Assembly: GCA_003255065.1 (NCBI GenBank)
Contig: QAOA01007948.1
Coordinates: forward strand, 1 to 64,000
Reading direction: 5' to 3'
Source of the DNA: Cercis canadensis
Lineage: Eukaryota > Streptophyta > Magnoliopsida > Fabales > Fabaceae
DNA length: 64,000 nt
Shown here: one piece after another, positions 24,330 to 37,700 of the stretch
Layout of the letters: every line of letters begins with the position of its first letter
Position numbering within the stretch: the stretch's first letter is position 1
The notes under the pieces: model-generated
The model's input: the letters and a program-made list of their open reading frames with translations, nothing else
Told to the model about the DNA's origin: nothing
Databases searched by the model: none
Translations under genes and position numbers: made by a program

Positions 24330-25740
24330 TTTTTTACTGCATAAACTTTAAATTTCACATAAGAAAATGACACGTACAAAAACTTTGTTCAAACGGTGGA
24401 CAAACAATACATTTAACAAAATTTGAGTCCAAATGGTGCACTTATATTTTTTTGTGACACATTAATACCACATGTGTATAATTTGTATATAATTTTTGAA
24501 TTTTTTTTTTTTTAAAAATATTTCATTAGTCTTCATATAAATAACATAGTTAATTCTGTGTTGCCATATTCTGATTTAGGAAATTAGCTGAAATATGAAA
24601 GAATTGCGCCCTTAAAAAACTACGAATCGAATGAGCCAAAGAAAGTGCATCCTAAACTTAAATCAATGAAAAGTAAAATATTCTAAGCCCCATAATTTAT
24701 CTATAAATACTTGTTTCTTCTTCAAATCAGGGATTTAAATTGCTGTCTCTAAACGTAATTGCAATCACAATATTATAGTTGCTATGACTTCTAAAACCAT
24801 ACTTTTCCATCATTACTGCTCGTTATTAACATGTTTTTTTTGTAATTCTCTCAACACAACCACAATCATAACCGCAATTTAAATCCTCACTTCAAACAAA
24901 TAATTTAGGTTCACTCATTAATCATTTCCTATAACTCTATATTCCCTTGATCATAGAATCCACACAGTTGGCCTCATAAGAAGAAATGCATGAGTTTTAT
25001 AGATTCTTATTGGCTTAAACTTGCTTGTTCTGCAAATGGCAAAAGGTAATGTTACATTTTGGACATTGATTAATTCCTCTCATGCATTTTTTTCAACCTC
25101 CATATTCTTGGTGGCTCTTTGTCGCTGATTGTATTGGAGAGTCAGCTGTTAGTTAGTATTTGATTTTCCTTTTACTTAGTGAAATATACTTGTAACAAAC
25201 TCTCACATACAACAGCTCCCTTATCTAGGGTTATCTAGGGTGAGTTATCCTTTATTTTGAATTTCAAATATTCTTTACACTTGTATAAAGTCACAACTAC
25301 AGCATAATGAAAAGTGAGACCTTTTCCATCTCTTCCTCGGTTTATCTTTAGATTGCTACATCTCATATAATTGACCATTCGTAAACCATGAGGAGAAAGC
25401 TTAAAGAATGGTATCCAGTTTGACATTTTCTCTTTTCCTAAGTCTTTGATTCCGTAAACATTAGATAATGTTTCATTCTCAATCTCAGATTATGAAAGTT
25501 TAGGCCCAAAGAATATTTAGCCACATATCTCATATACCTACATACACTAGATCTATAGTGAAGAATATTTGCGCCTTCAGGCCTTCTGAAAAGTTAGTTA
25601 CAATCTTTCTTTACATTAAGCCAGTTTTTAAGCAACTTGTAAACCATACGGGTTTTTGAATCATCTTTTACAATGCTTTCTTCATACTGTTCAAGTCGAT
25701 TCTTAAATTATTGGTAATTTCTCCATTACATTATCAGACA
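24330..25740. repeat. diverged non-coding duplication, copy C
   Basis: 24340-24700 matches the block at 18100-18490 (for example GTGGACAAACAATACATTT). 25380-25520 and 25500-25740 match parts of 20280-21010. The order of matching parts is the same as between 18.1 and 21.0 kb, so one older segment of a few kb was duplicated and has since diverged by indels. Confidence 0.65.
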
Positions 25741-27374
25741 TTAATGTACAATATATGTTTTATCCTTCAACAAGATCACTTAGGTTCCATTTATTTTGAT
25801 AGAAATAGTTTCCACTTTATAGAAAATGAAAAAAAAAAAAAATGTTTTCTTAAACCAAACACTCCCTACATTTGCAATTCAAGATTGACTGGAGTTAGTC
25901 CTTTGCACGAAGAAAGGTGTGACGTGGACCGGGTCACGGGTGATTTCATGGATCAGGTCGAACATAATAAGGTTCAGAAGAAAAAGAATGCTATTAAACT
26001 GGTAATCCCAAGCTTATCTATACCTATACTATATATACATTGTTTTTTATGTTATAGTTTATGAAGGGAAATTATTGTAATTTTCTAAAACACGAGAAGA
26101 CATCTTTGTAGCTTTGTTCATCCAACAAGGCGGTGTAACTTAGCTTATAGAAATACATTAGAAGTTGTTAGCATTTTGTTATATTTCCTCTGGACACAGT
26201 TATATATATATAAGTGTGTATGTAGAAGAAACATTTTTACTAATATGTCCTCACATAAGTTAAATACATTCATATATTTTGCTTTTAGCCTTTGTAAGCC
26301 ATATTATACAATCTAATTATTTATATATTTTTTAATAAATTGTAACCCAACTAAGTTTCTTAATTAACAACCGTGTAATTTGTCAATAAAGCTAGTACAT
26401 TTAATTAAATCATATGACTATCTGGATTAATATAATTTATAATCTACTCATTTAACTACTCCACATTTTTGTGATTCTATAAATAAATCATGTGCTTAAC
26501 GCATTAAAGAAAAAAATTTAAAATTAAAACGTTATATTATACTGTAGTTTCTAATGTTTATACTTATGAATGTAGATAGAATAACAAGGGTCATAACGAA
26601 CCGATCTAGAGTGGCAAGCATTATCAAATAGAATTTTGCTTTTTCATAATTTTCTGAATAAAAGGGGATGTCTTTGCAATAGCACTTTACTTAAGAGGAC
26701 GTATTTGTATATTTAAGCTGATGTCAACTATTTTTAATAATTTTAACATCAAATGATTAACAAAAGCGGTTATTTGTCAAATAAAATTATAAAATATGGG
26801 CAGGTATTTGTAATTTTTAAAACAAGTGATGCATTCATAATTCTGTCAAGGATGAAATCGATTGTAATTGGCACTAATGAAACAATAATTCATGCTAACA
26901 GTGCAAGAAATATGACAAATTAAGAAACTTCACTTGATGGAAGAGCTATTGTAGAACCTTTACATTAACTTCTCCAATAAGATTTTGGACTTGGGACCTC
27001 TTCTTTATGGATAAGAAGTATCTGACGATTCATCCTCATCAAATATCAAGGCACTATGATGAAGATTGATACTAATCAATGGCAATTTTGTTTTCTACAT
27101 TAATTCAAAAGCCATTTCTTTAATTTGGTGCTAGCGATCATATTTTGTGTTGTTATAAGCTTAATGAACTGAAGTGACTATCCCATATGTTAATGATTCT
27201 TGAACAACAAAACAAAAGGTATAAAAGGCACACAAACCTTGAATTTGAGAGGAAACAAGACTCAGATAAATCCTAATCTTCACTGTCCCTTTTGTTTCAG
27301 AGAATCAAACCTTCATAGAAGAAAAGTTAACAGAGACCACATTCATAATCAAAGACAACAAGAGAAAACGCGAC
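25741..27374. other. AT-rich intergenic DNA
   Basis: No supportable gene. The open frame at 25711-26064 is interrupted by homopolymers and matches nothing known. Confidence 0.4.
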
Positions 27375-27479
27375 TTCAGTGAACCCTAAAGGCCTCCACT
27401 GCTCCATATTTCAGGTTCTTGATTTTTTTTTTTTTTAAATTACAATATGGAGGAGTGGAAGCCTTTGAGGGTTGCTGAA
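27375..27479. ncRNA. candidate microRNA precursor, MIR477-like hairpin 1
   Basis: A 36-nt arm (27375-27410) pairs with 27444-27479 with only a few mismatches, around a 33-nt loop that includes a T-run. On the minus strand the first arm met contains CCCTCAAAGGCTTCCA, which agrees with the core of plant miR477 as I remember it; on the plus strand the other arm carries the near-copy ACCCTAAAGGCCTCCA. Plant miR477 is known for GRAS-type targets and for clustered loci. A second related hairpin lies 2.5 kb away at 29864-29974, with flanks that also resemble this one. Expression and strand are unknown. A small foldback transposon is the alternative reading. Confidence 0.5.
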
Positions 27480-28690
27480 AGCTTTCTCAATTCAGATCTC
27501 ACATCCTAACAATTAGTCGAGAACCCTTATATAGAGAGATTAAAGGCAGATTCTGACCTCCCACAATTTATTTGTTGAAATAGCTAATTGTATGATCTAT
27601 AAAAGTTCTCATTCTTTATGTCTTGGGTTTGATACGCCACATGTCAATTTGATAAGATTACGCTCTTGATCACAATGGAATAATAAAATTTTATGCCTCA
27701 AGAACCTGCATATTTCTAAATTACAACTCAGCGGAATAACAATAATAATGGTAGGATGATTGGAAAAGCAATGGTGGTTTTGAATTAGTATATTGTTTAG
27801 TGGAAAATGTGAATTTCTGAATCTTCTATATTAGTAGTCTCCGAGGGGTCATCCCAACAGTTGATTACTCTATATTTTATCATGAAAATCTTGTGTTCAA
27901 ATCTCATTATAAATGAGTGGTCTGAGATTTTAGGAGATGATATACTACCTTATTGTGTAGGCTCCAAGTGGATAAGAAAAAGATCATTTTGTAGTACTAG
28001 TTTACCCAAAAACAAATCATCTAAGAATGATTGTTAGGTGCCTTAAAAAAAGAATATTTATCTGTTTTTTTTTGCCATCTCTCTCTTTCTAGTTAAGTGT
28101 CTTTTATCATTATATTGATTATTTCATTACTCTTAATTTTTCCTTCTGCATAATGTAATATTGTAATTATTATCTATACAAGTAGTGATTATTTGGAGTG
28201 GACTGGTTGTTAACTATGGATGCATACACAATAAATCAATGACTATAAAGTGTGTGGTGATTGTGCGATCGATATGCAATGATCCATTATGTAATGTGCA
28301 ACCTGATTTTTTATTAAAAAAGGTTTTGATAGTATTTATTCACAATGACCAATTTTCCGGTCATCTTAACTAGTGAGTGAGCGTTTGGTTGTCATGGTTA
28401 AAGATGTAATTATTATCGATATTAATAATGATTATTTATAGGAGTCGTTATTTACCACAAATACAATAACCATTGAAAATGTCTAGATTCCAAAGCAAAC
28501 AACAATATTCTTTGCTTTTGTCACCAATAAATGGTTCTCTCAATCATCCAAGCCAAACATAAATATTAAAAAGAAAATTAAAATATACACAAGAATGACA
28601 CGTTTGATTACAATAACAAATGCAGTAAAGAGCAACTTGATAGATTCCTAGATTTCTGATGCGCAAAATAGATCTCAGAATATATGCTTT
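27480..28690. other. AT-rich intergenic DNA
   Basis: The first 100 bp resembles the downstream flank of hairpin 2. A weak SINE-like B-box (GTTCAAATC) lies near 27895. No gene seen. Confidence 0.35.
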
Positions 28691-29265
28691 TAATCATGAA
28701 TGACTTATTCTGCAAGGCAAGAGTCCAAGCCCCAAATGCCTATAAACCCAAAACAATATCTGATGCTGTTCTTGAAAAGAAGACTTTTCTGTTTGGTATT
28801 ATGATGAACTAGCTTTATATATATATCACTATCTTAAAATGTCAAATGGCTTTGAAATCCATGGGCGAGCTGACAGAGAATATTACAAGTTGTCGTCCTT
28901 TCATTGAATGCTACAGACAACTCATCGGCGTAAAGGATGTATGGGCTTGTAATTTGCATGGAAACATTCCCTTTAGTGCTCCATTATCTCCATAAATCAA
29001 AAGTGGGTAACATAAAGTAATTTCATATCTTAATTATAATGGATCTTTCAGCCAATTGAGTTTAGGAATTTAATCCTGATCTACTGATAATGTACATAAG
29101 TTTGACATAATTGTTGAGCTACATAATGTCAAGTATGAAAAATTGTTAATATCATTTAATATTAGTCCAAGATCTTAATTACTTTAGTGATGCGACACTT
29201 CTTTTTTTATTNTTAATGAATAAAAGATTTAAGTAATATTGCATGTAGAGCTATGCTATATACCA
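28690..29265. repeat. diverged direct duplication, left copy
   Basis: Matches 30770-31641 over most of its length (for example GATGTATGGGCTTGTAATTT, CATGGAAACATTCCCTT). It lacks the 155-bp MITE present in the right copy and so shows the site before that insertion. A single N lies at 29212. Confidence 0.8.
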
Positions 29266-29863
29266 CATGAAATTTATCCCCGAATCCTGCAAGGTTTAGT
29301 GATGTTTTTCAGATATAAAATCATTACTCGTTTTCACTTATTAGCTTAAGCTTTTAGGTTGAAATGTTTTTTGTCATGATATTATAGCTTCTTTGACGAA
29401 GTGATATGGAGTTGGATTCCTTCTACCTCCTTGTCTTCAATTAAAATAAAACTTCAGCACAAGATATGAGAGGGCCTATAATTTGTCCACAGTTCAAGCC
29501 AAAAGGCCCTTCTCATGTTGGGCCGCGTTCTTGACCTTCATCCAATAACTTATGCTTTTCATTATTTTTTTTGTTCTTTTATTTTTTCTAATGAGCATTT
29601 GCTTTTCGATTGAAATGGTTCTTGACAAATATCATGTTAGGCTCTACTAATAAGAAAAGCAATTATTGGCTGTAAATATAAGTTAATTAGGTAGCTTACA
29701 ACCGAATCGGAAGAGCAACTAAGTTGTAGCTCAGCTCCCCTTGACTTGCTAACACCATTTGCATCCCAATTCAGAAAGCAGAAAATGAACATTTAGGAGA
29801 CTGAACAAAGCCTGATCACTTGCTCGCCAGATAAATTGAATGAGCAATTGAGCCAAAGACAAG

Positions 29864-29974
29864 AATAAAGCCTTCAGTGTAACCCCCTTAACTTCCACTT
29901 CTGCATGTTTCTGGATGTTAGTCCGATCACAACATGGAGTAGTGGAAGCCTTTGAGGGTTACTAAAGGCTTTTT
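29864..29974. ncRNA. candidate microRNA precursor, MIR477-like hairpin 2
   Basis: The arms 29864-29909 and 29931-29974 pair over about 45 nt with bulges, around a 21-nt loop. As in hairpin 1, the minus strand carries ACCCTCAAAGGCTTCCACT, while the opposite arm has diverged more (AACCCCCTTAACTTCCACTT). One arm of the duplex is thus conserved between the two loci and its partner is not, the pattern expected when one arm gives the functional small RNA. It is followed, as in hairpin 1, by similar sequence (CTTATATA, then CAGATTCTGA). The function is inferred from structure and similarity only. Confidence 0.5.
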
Positions 29975-30769
29975 CCTTCAAAACTGATGCATGGATTACC
30001 AAATCTCTTGTTCAGCTACATCTAATTCTACAAATCAAGTACTCCTATCCTTATATACATGGATGACAGATTCTGATGACACACTTTATTTTATATTTTA
30101 TTTTATTGGATGGTTAATCACTTGCATGCCCTATGAAAATTCTGTTTGTCGATCACGAATAATTGAAATATATGTATCAGAATTATAGGTTAGCATAATT
30201 CCTTGCAGGTTGGAACAAATTATGCTTACTTTTTTTAAGATTCTTGCTTTTGACTTTTTCTATTATCCAAACTTCATTTGTTGATAATATTCCGTTTACA
30301 CTTTTGGATATGGTATTATTTGAACCAATGAAATCTACATATGCAATAGGCTTTGCATATAGTCAAATATATATTCTTAAGGGATCATACTCTTAATTTT
30401 AGCATAAATTTCACTTTTAATATGTAGAAGCTTAAAAATAACACAATACTACTTTTATACCAAGAAAAGCCTTTGTATTATAAAACTTATATACTATTTT
30501 TTAATATGATAGCAGACCAATATTAATAATTAAATGTTATTTATAACTTAATAGATTAAGGCATGGTGATGATTTTTAAGTAGTTTTACTGGCACCTAAC
30601 TAGTTTAAATCTTACACCAAGATTCATACTGTGAATAATACAAAATAAAGGTTGTTATCAATATCATATGCGTGATGTGTTTGCATGCGCCTGAACATAT
30701 TAAATATATGTACATCAATATACTATAAGCAAGTTCTAAACAAGAAATAAACAGTATTATAAATCAGTG
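29975..30769. other. AT-rich intergenic DNA
   Basis: Apart from the flank shared with hairpin 1, no gene or repeat is recognised. The open frame at 29991-30188 looks accidental. Confidence 0.35.
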
Positions 30770-31641
30770 GTTTGGTATATATTCTGATGAAGGAGCTTTA
30801 GATATATCACTGTATTAGAATGTCAAATGTCTTTGAAATCCATGGAAGAGCTGACATAAATTATTAAAACTTATCCGTCCTTTCACTGAATGATAGGGGG
30901 GTTTGTTATCCTACCTGGGTGACTCAATTTTTCGAAATTTTTGTGATAGTAACAAGATTAATAGTTCATTCCGTCTCAAACTCCCAATAATTTTTTTTTT
31001 CTTCAGGTTTTATACCACCCATATATCGGTGAGGTAGGATAGAGCCCCACATGATATAGGCCATTCATCGGCATAAAAGATGTATGGGCTTGTAATTTGC
31101 ATGGAAACATTCCCTTCAGTGATCCATTATTTCCATAAATCAAAAGTGGAAAACATAAAGTAATTTCATATCTTAATTGAAATGGAATTTTGAGGCAATT
31201 GAGTTTAGGAATTTAATTTCGATCCATTGATAGTCAAGATAAGTTTGACATAATTATTTAACTATATGCCGTCATGTATGAAAAATTGTTAATGTCATTT
31301 GATGTCAGTAAAAGATCTTAGTTATGACACTTTTTTATTTCATTGAAGTGTTCATTGACAATAAACAAAATCTACACTTTTTTTTTCCAATAACCAATTA
31401 ATTAAATATACACTCTAAATCTAATTAAGTTCTTAATATTTCATTTGACCTAATAATGTCTCTCTAGATTTCTTTTTTTTTCCTTTTTAACTAGGTAAAT
31501 GTATATAAGCTTATCTAAACTATATATAAAATTCTCTCTTTATTTTTCGTAATTTATATCCTTTCAATAAGTTGAACTAAAAAATTACCTTTTAATGCAT
31601 AAAAGATTTAGTAATATTGCATGTAGAGCTATAGTACATAG
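30770..31641. repeat. diverged direct duplication, right copy
   Basis: The second copy of 28690-29265, enlarged by a MITE at 30896-31050 and ending at a solo LTR. Sequence resembling its start (AAACAAGAAATAAACAGT) recurs again at 32780, so at least three units once existed. Confidence 0.75.
30896..31050. mobile_element. 155-bp MITE with 6-bp target duplication
   Basis: The imperfect terminal inverted repeats GGGG...ATCCTACCT and AGGTAGGATAGAGCCCC lie at the ends, framed by ATGATA on both sides (30890-30895, 31051-31056). The homologous position in the left duplication copy, near 28910, lacks it. There is no ORF, and the superfamily is not assigned. Confidence 0.75.
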
Positions 31642-32719
31642 TGAGAGATGCAGATCCTATTCCTAGAGGGGGGTGAATAGGAATAGATAAAAAAATTCTT
31701 CTTGAAATTTGATTCAAGTCATAGATTTATTGAAGAATTGGTTCTTTAACAAATACCATACATGAATATAGCAAATCATGAAGAACAAAAAATAGAGAAA
31801 TAATCAGAGATGAAGAGATGAAGAGAAGAGAGATCAGACAGAAATTTTATAGTAGTTCGGCTTAATATGCCTACATCCACTTCTCCCATGTCAATGGGGT
31901 TCCACTATTCTTCAAGGTTATTTTTCAAGCTTCTCCAAGCTTTACACCAAGTTTATTTTTCCAAGCTTAACTCCCCTGGTTTTTGTTTCCCAAGCTCACC
32001 ATGAACTCTCTCTCTCTAACTTATTAGAGATCACTCACATGGATTTCTCCCATAGAAATCAAAGTACAAAAACCCAAGTGTTTTGGTTTAGCCCCAAAGA
32101 AGATACTATCTCACAGAGTAGATAAGTTACAATGAAATTCTTGAAGCATGAAGAAATGACCGAGAAGAAGATGAAGAGCAAAGCTCTCAACAATAGCTTT
32201 GTTCTCTCTCTAAAAATATTTACTTCATGCCTTAATCGAAGTCCTAAAATCTCCTTGCTTTATTGGCTTTCTTGTGCACGTAAGGAGCTCAATGGTGAGG
32301 GAAAAGAGGAGCCACCAACCGGCTGACTCTTTGTCAATCAGTCACTTGACCATTTGTCCTATTGTCCACAAAAGTCTCTCTTTTGTGTAAGAGAGTAGAT
32401 AGCTTTCTCGAAATATGGGCTTTTCAAATAGTACTCAAAGGAAGCTTTCTGTACTCTCTTAGTCAGACATGAGAAAAACAATCTTTGGCCCGGAGTCCGT
32501 GTAGGACTTTGTCCACATCAGCAATCTTGTAGACTCTTCACATGACCAAGAACTGGTTCTGAAGAACAAGTTCTTCAAGATTCAATTTGAGGATTGATCT
32601 GAATAACATCTTAATAGATATAGCAAAGATTAATAGTAACAAGACAAACAACACATATAAGAAATAACAAGATATTATTATTATCATCAAAATAGGTTCA
32701 GAGACTTGTGGGGTTAACA
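31642..32719 (-). mobile_element. solo LTR of a Sirevirus-like copia element
   Basis: A 1078-bp segment that on the minus strand begins TGTTAACCCCACAAGTC with TTTTGATGATAA soon after, and ends CACCCCCCTCTAGG...ATCTCTCA. Both ends are characteristic of large plant Sirevirus-type LTRs, from memory. No internal region or second LTR is present. The flanking pentamers differ, so a clean target duplication is not seen. It is a fossil, probably left by LTR-LTR recombination. Confidence 0.5.
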
Positions 32720-33749
32720 TAAACTATCATAATCCCTCATCATTAGATCACATCTAATAGTTTATTATACGCAGGTTTTAAACAAGAAATAAACAGTGTC
32801 ATAAACTAGTTGTTGATGATTTAAAAGAACAAATTAATATTTCTTTATTTGAAATTGGTGTTTTCGACCAATCAAATTCTTAAATGTTTTGAAAATTATT
32901 TATTTAAGAGTAACGCTATATTTAACCAGAAAAAATCTATCAGAATCTTCCCAAAATTCAAATGTGGTTATTAATGAAATAAAGTGGTGGGATCCACATA
33001 TTCAAAAGAGGATGTTTAGAAGTCTACATTATTTTGGCAGCAATTTTGACTGCGTAGCATTTCATTATTGAATGAACACAAACAAGCCTTAATCAAGTTT
33101 GTTCATGACTTATTCAATGAATACATTGGTTTACTTATTCCTGTATTTATCTTATATATATTTAGCAAAAAGAACGGATACACATGAATAGCAGAAATTA
33201 AAACTGGAGAAGGGTCAGCTAAATGGAAGTTCCAAATTCAGCTTGAGCAGTTTTAGTTAATTATCGGGAATTCAGATTTGAACTCTTTTAGCTAACGATA
33301 AGTTAATTAGTCATGACTTCCTTGAAGATATACCATGGTTGAACAACGGTGCCTTCCAAATGAAATGTACTTTTGGTTTTCAGTTTTCGTATAAAATAAT
33401 TCGGTAGAAATTTTCTTTTTATAATTTTTGGTTCGACATCTATCATTAATTAGCATATATACATGACTACAAGAAGACGTAACATCACAACATGAGACTT
33501 ATACTCTGACTATACCAACTTGTTTGCCGACCTACACTACAAACATGATATAGAGGGCTTATTGACAAATATTTTTTGGCACCAAGAAGAGTATAGAGGG
33601 CCAAAAGCTATAGCTCTTAGTCAAGATGCAATTTTTTCTACTTAACCATACCAGCCTAAGCGTCATGTTTCGACTGTGACTCGACCCACACTTAGGCTTC
33701 CGCTACGGGACAATTGCTGCCACACCTTGGCCAACACACTGTATTTAAT
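32720..33749. other. AT-rich intergenic DNA
   Basis: A partial third unit of the duplication at 28.7 kb is visible near 32760-32800. No gene seen. Confidence 0.35.
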
Positions 33750-34330
33750 TTTTTGGTCTTTCCTAAATGTAATAAACTGGAAAAAAAATTATATGTATGC
33801 ATATTGTTATCTTTTTTTTTTTTGTAATACATTTATTTAAGATTGTTTTATATTAGACTTCTGCAAGAGGCCTATTGAACAAAGGAATGGTCTCCAAGAC
33901 CAATGCCACACTTATGAAAGAGATCAAAGCCTATGACATTACTTGACATAAGTATAAAAAACAAAGGAAGATCAATAATTAAAATAATATAGTAAAAATG
34001 CTATGAAGTGCATATTAAGATTATCATCGCCCGGAAAAAAATTTGGGTGTCAACAAATGGAATCCGCTTTGACATTCTTCTTTCCATAGGCTTTGATTCC
34101 TTAAATAATAGATGATATTGCATTTAGTGTTCTTACGAATATATGGTAGTTCCGATGGCGCATAAATCAGATTGTCCTCCAAGGAAGCCAAGGGCCAATT
34201 TTGCAGCCAATGCTTGCGTAATTACTATTACCTTAGCCCATAGCTCATTGAGAATTACACTTCACATGTGAAATGGTGATCAAGGAATATGATCTATTAG
34301 TTTTTGTATATTATGAGAGAATACTTCACA
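33750..34330. repeat. diverged non-coding duplication, copy D
   Basis: Matches 18910-19470 with substitutions and indels (ATATATGGTAGTTCCGATGG; TGTCCTCCAAGGAAGCCAA; GAGAGAATA at the end). It lies immediately upstream of the URB1-like relic. Confidence 0.7.
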
Positions 34331-34459
34331 TAAAATCACTCATATGGCTCATTGATGGAGGTTAAGCCATGTCACACGCTTTCCACAAGTAATGCCCCGT
34401 GTTGATATGCTTTCTGTAATGGTAGCAAATGTGAGGCAATGTTTTGCTGAAATGATAAG

Positions 34460-34736
34460 TGTCAAACAGTATCTCTTTCTGTCTTATTTTATTCCTCAAG
34501 ACCCCATTGTTTATATACAAAATAGGCACCTATAATCCCTCCTATGCGTGGGCCTAGTAATATTAAATTACAGCTACAATTCCTCCTATAAGTGTGCCTA
34601 GCAATATTATATTACAGCTACACTACCTATTTTAGCTATACAACAATCACGGTAATTAATTAATTTAAAGGGTATATCCCAAGATTAACTCCTAAGATCT
34701 CTTAGAGATCAATTCAGGCCACAACTCATGCCAACA
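34460..34736 (-). repeat. 3' LTR of copia 3
   Basis: 277 bp; on the plus strand it begins TGTCAAACAG and ends GCCAACA. About 98% identical to 39222-39498. Confidence 0.93.
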
Positions 34737-37700
34737 CTCCCCCTCAAGTTGGTGCATAGAGATCTCGAATGCCCAACTTGTCAAGTGAATTGTAGAAGTT
34801 TCTGCTACAGACAGCTTTTGTAAGAATATCTGCCAACTGGTCTTCAGATTTAACAAATGGAAATTGAATTATCTTGGTCTCCAGATTTTGTTTGATAAAG
34901 TGTCGGTCTATTTCCACATGTTTGGTTCGATCATGTTGCACAGGATTATGAGAAATGGCTATAGCAGCCTTGTTGTCACAGAATAGGTTCATTGCACAGC
35001 TTGGAGCAAAACCAACTTCAGTTAATAGTCTTCTAAGCCAAAGAAGTTCACAAAGACCCTTAGCCATTCCACGGAACTCAGCTTCAGCACTTGATAATGC
35101 TACCACCTTTTGTTTCTTACTTCTCCATGTTACCAAATTTCCTCCCACAAAGGTAAAATAGCCTGAGGTGGATTTTCTCTCTGTGATATCTCCTACCCAA
35201 TCAGCATCTGTATAGCCTTCAACTTGTAGGTGATTATTTTTTGTGAATATCAGTCCTTTTCCAGGTGACGACTTCAAGTACCGAAGGATCCGAATTACTG
35301 CATTCATGTGATCTCTACTTGGGCAATGCATGAATTGGCTTACTACACTTACAGCATAGGCTATGTCAGGTCGTGTATGAGATAGATAAATAAGTCTGCC
35401 AACTAACCTCTGGTACCTCCCTTTGTCTGTTGGCACTTGGTCTAGATATTCTCCAAGTTGGTGGTTTTGTACTATTGGTGTATCTGCAGGTTTACAATTT
35501 AGTAGTCCAACCTCTGCCAAGAGATCTAGGATATATTTTTGTTGAGAAAGAAAGATGCCTTGTTTTGACCGGGCAACCTCAATTCCTAGAAAATATTTAA
35601 GTCCTCCTAGATTTTTCATCTCAAATTCTGTTACCAACTGTTTTTGAAGTCTTGCTATTTCCTCTGAGTCATCTCCTGTAATGATCATATCGTCTACATA
35701 GACGATCAAAGCTGTTATCTTACCTCGGCAATGTTTCAAGAATAATATATGATCTGCGTTGCTTTGTCGAAAGCCATATTTCCTCATTGCTGAGCTTAAT
35801 CGCCCAAACCATGCCCTCGGGGATTGCTTCAAACCATACAGGGTTTGTTGCAATTTGCACACACACTTAGTTTCCGAATTTGTCATATAACCTAGAGGAA
35901 TATCCATGTAGATTTCTTCTTTAAGATGTCCATGGAGAAAAGCATTCTTGACGTCTAACTGATGTAATGGCCAATCAAGATTTGATGCAAGAGATAATAG
36001 AACTCTAACAGTATTCAACTTGGCCACTGGTGAAAAGGTTTCTTGATAGTCTACGCCATATGTCTGCGTAAAGCCTTTGGCCACTAATCTTGCTTTGTAC
36101 CTTTCAACTAACCCATCGGCTTTGTACTTCATAGAGAAGACCCACTTGCACCCTATTGGTTTTTTTTTCCTTTTGGTAAGGGAACAAGAGTCCATGTCTC
36201 ATTTTTCTGTAATGCCTCCATTTCCTCCTTCATAGCTTGAACCCATCTAGTGTCATCTAGAACCTCTTCAACACTTGTAGGAACATAATGTAAGGAGAGC
36301 TCATTTGAAAATTTCTTGAGGGGTTCAGACAATTCTTTTGTAGAAACATAATTAGCAATCAGATATCTTGATCTATGGTCCTCTATTTCAGGAGAATATC
36401 TTTTGGATGGTTTACCCCGATTATGCCTGTAAGGTAGCTCATAGCCAGGAGTATCCATAGTATTAAAAATGCTAGGTGTGACAGGAGAGCTTACTTCAAT
36501 GATATTCTCAGGAGATGGGTCGTTGGATACTGAAGAGTTGGGGGGTGCAGCTACTTCAGCTTCTGGAGATATCAATGGCTCTTCTATGCGTTCAACTATT
36601 TCAGCTTCTGGAGATATCAATGGCTCTTCTATGGGTTCCGCTACTTCAGTTTCTGGAGATATCAATGGCTCTCCTAAAGTCGTTTGAGGAGCATCATCGT
36701 TGGAAGGTTGATCAGTTGTCTGGTCGTCAACCCAATTATCAACCTAATTCAACTTTTCTTTTCGTGTCTCCCCCTGAAGAGGAGAATTGGATGGATTAGG
36801 GGAGTAGAAAGTGTCAGACTCAAGGAACGTGACATCCATAGTCACATATGTGTGCCAAGTGGCTGGGTCATAGCAGCAGTATCCTTTTTGGTGTACAGCA
36901 TAGCCTAGAAAAAGGCAGCGAATGGCAAAGGGATCAAGTTTTGTACGTTGGTTCTTATGTAGATGAACAAATGCAACACATCCGAAGACGGGAGGTGGGA
37001 GCATGTGTACGGTGGGTAAGGGCACATATGTAGACAAGGTCTGAAATGGAGTATTAAATTCAAGAACCTTTGAGGGCATACGGTTAATGAGATAGACAGC
37101 TGTGGCAACAGCATCAACCCAGTGGTGGTTGGGTACGTGAGCTCCATGTAAGAGAGCTCGAGTAGTTTCAAGGATGTGGCAATTCTTGCATTCTGCAAGA
37201 CCATTTTGCTAAGGAGTCTGAGGGCAGGAAGTCTCATGAATAAGTCCATGATGTTGGAAATAATCACGAAACTGTTGATTGACATACTCGCCACCATTAT
37301 CAGATCGAAGGATACAAATCTTAGCTGAGTATTGGGTCTGAACCATTCTATGGAAAAGTTGAAAGACATGGAACACCTCATTTTTTTGTTTCAACAGGTA
37401 AATCCAAGTCATGCGAGTACAATCATCGACAAAGATCACAAACCAGCGGAAACCAGAAATAGTGGACTTTGGAGATGGACCCCACACATCAAAATGAATC
37501 AAAGCAAACGGAACATCACTTTTATTCATGCTTAACGGAAAAGGAACTTGATGACTTTTAGCTAAAATACAAGCCTCACATATGAAGTCCAACAAGGAGG
37601 TGTCTGAAAATAACTCAGGAAAAATATGTTTTAGATAACCAAATGAAGGATGGCCTAGTCGACGATGCCACAGCAAAATCTGGTCCACTTTGAGGTTACT

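Noticed and set aside
27830-27990. Possible SINE with a B-box-like GTTCAAATC
   Set aside because: No convincing A-box, no tail and no target duplication.
28380-28565. Possible MITE with GTTTGGTT and CCAAAC ends
   Set aside because: The inverted match is too short and interrupted.
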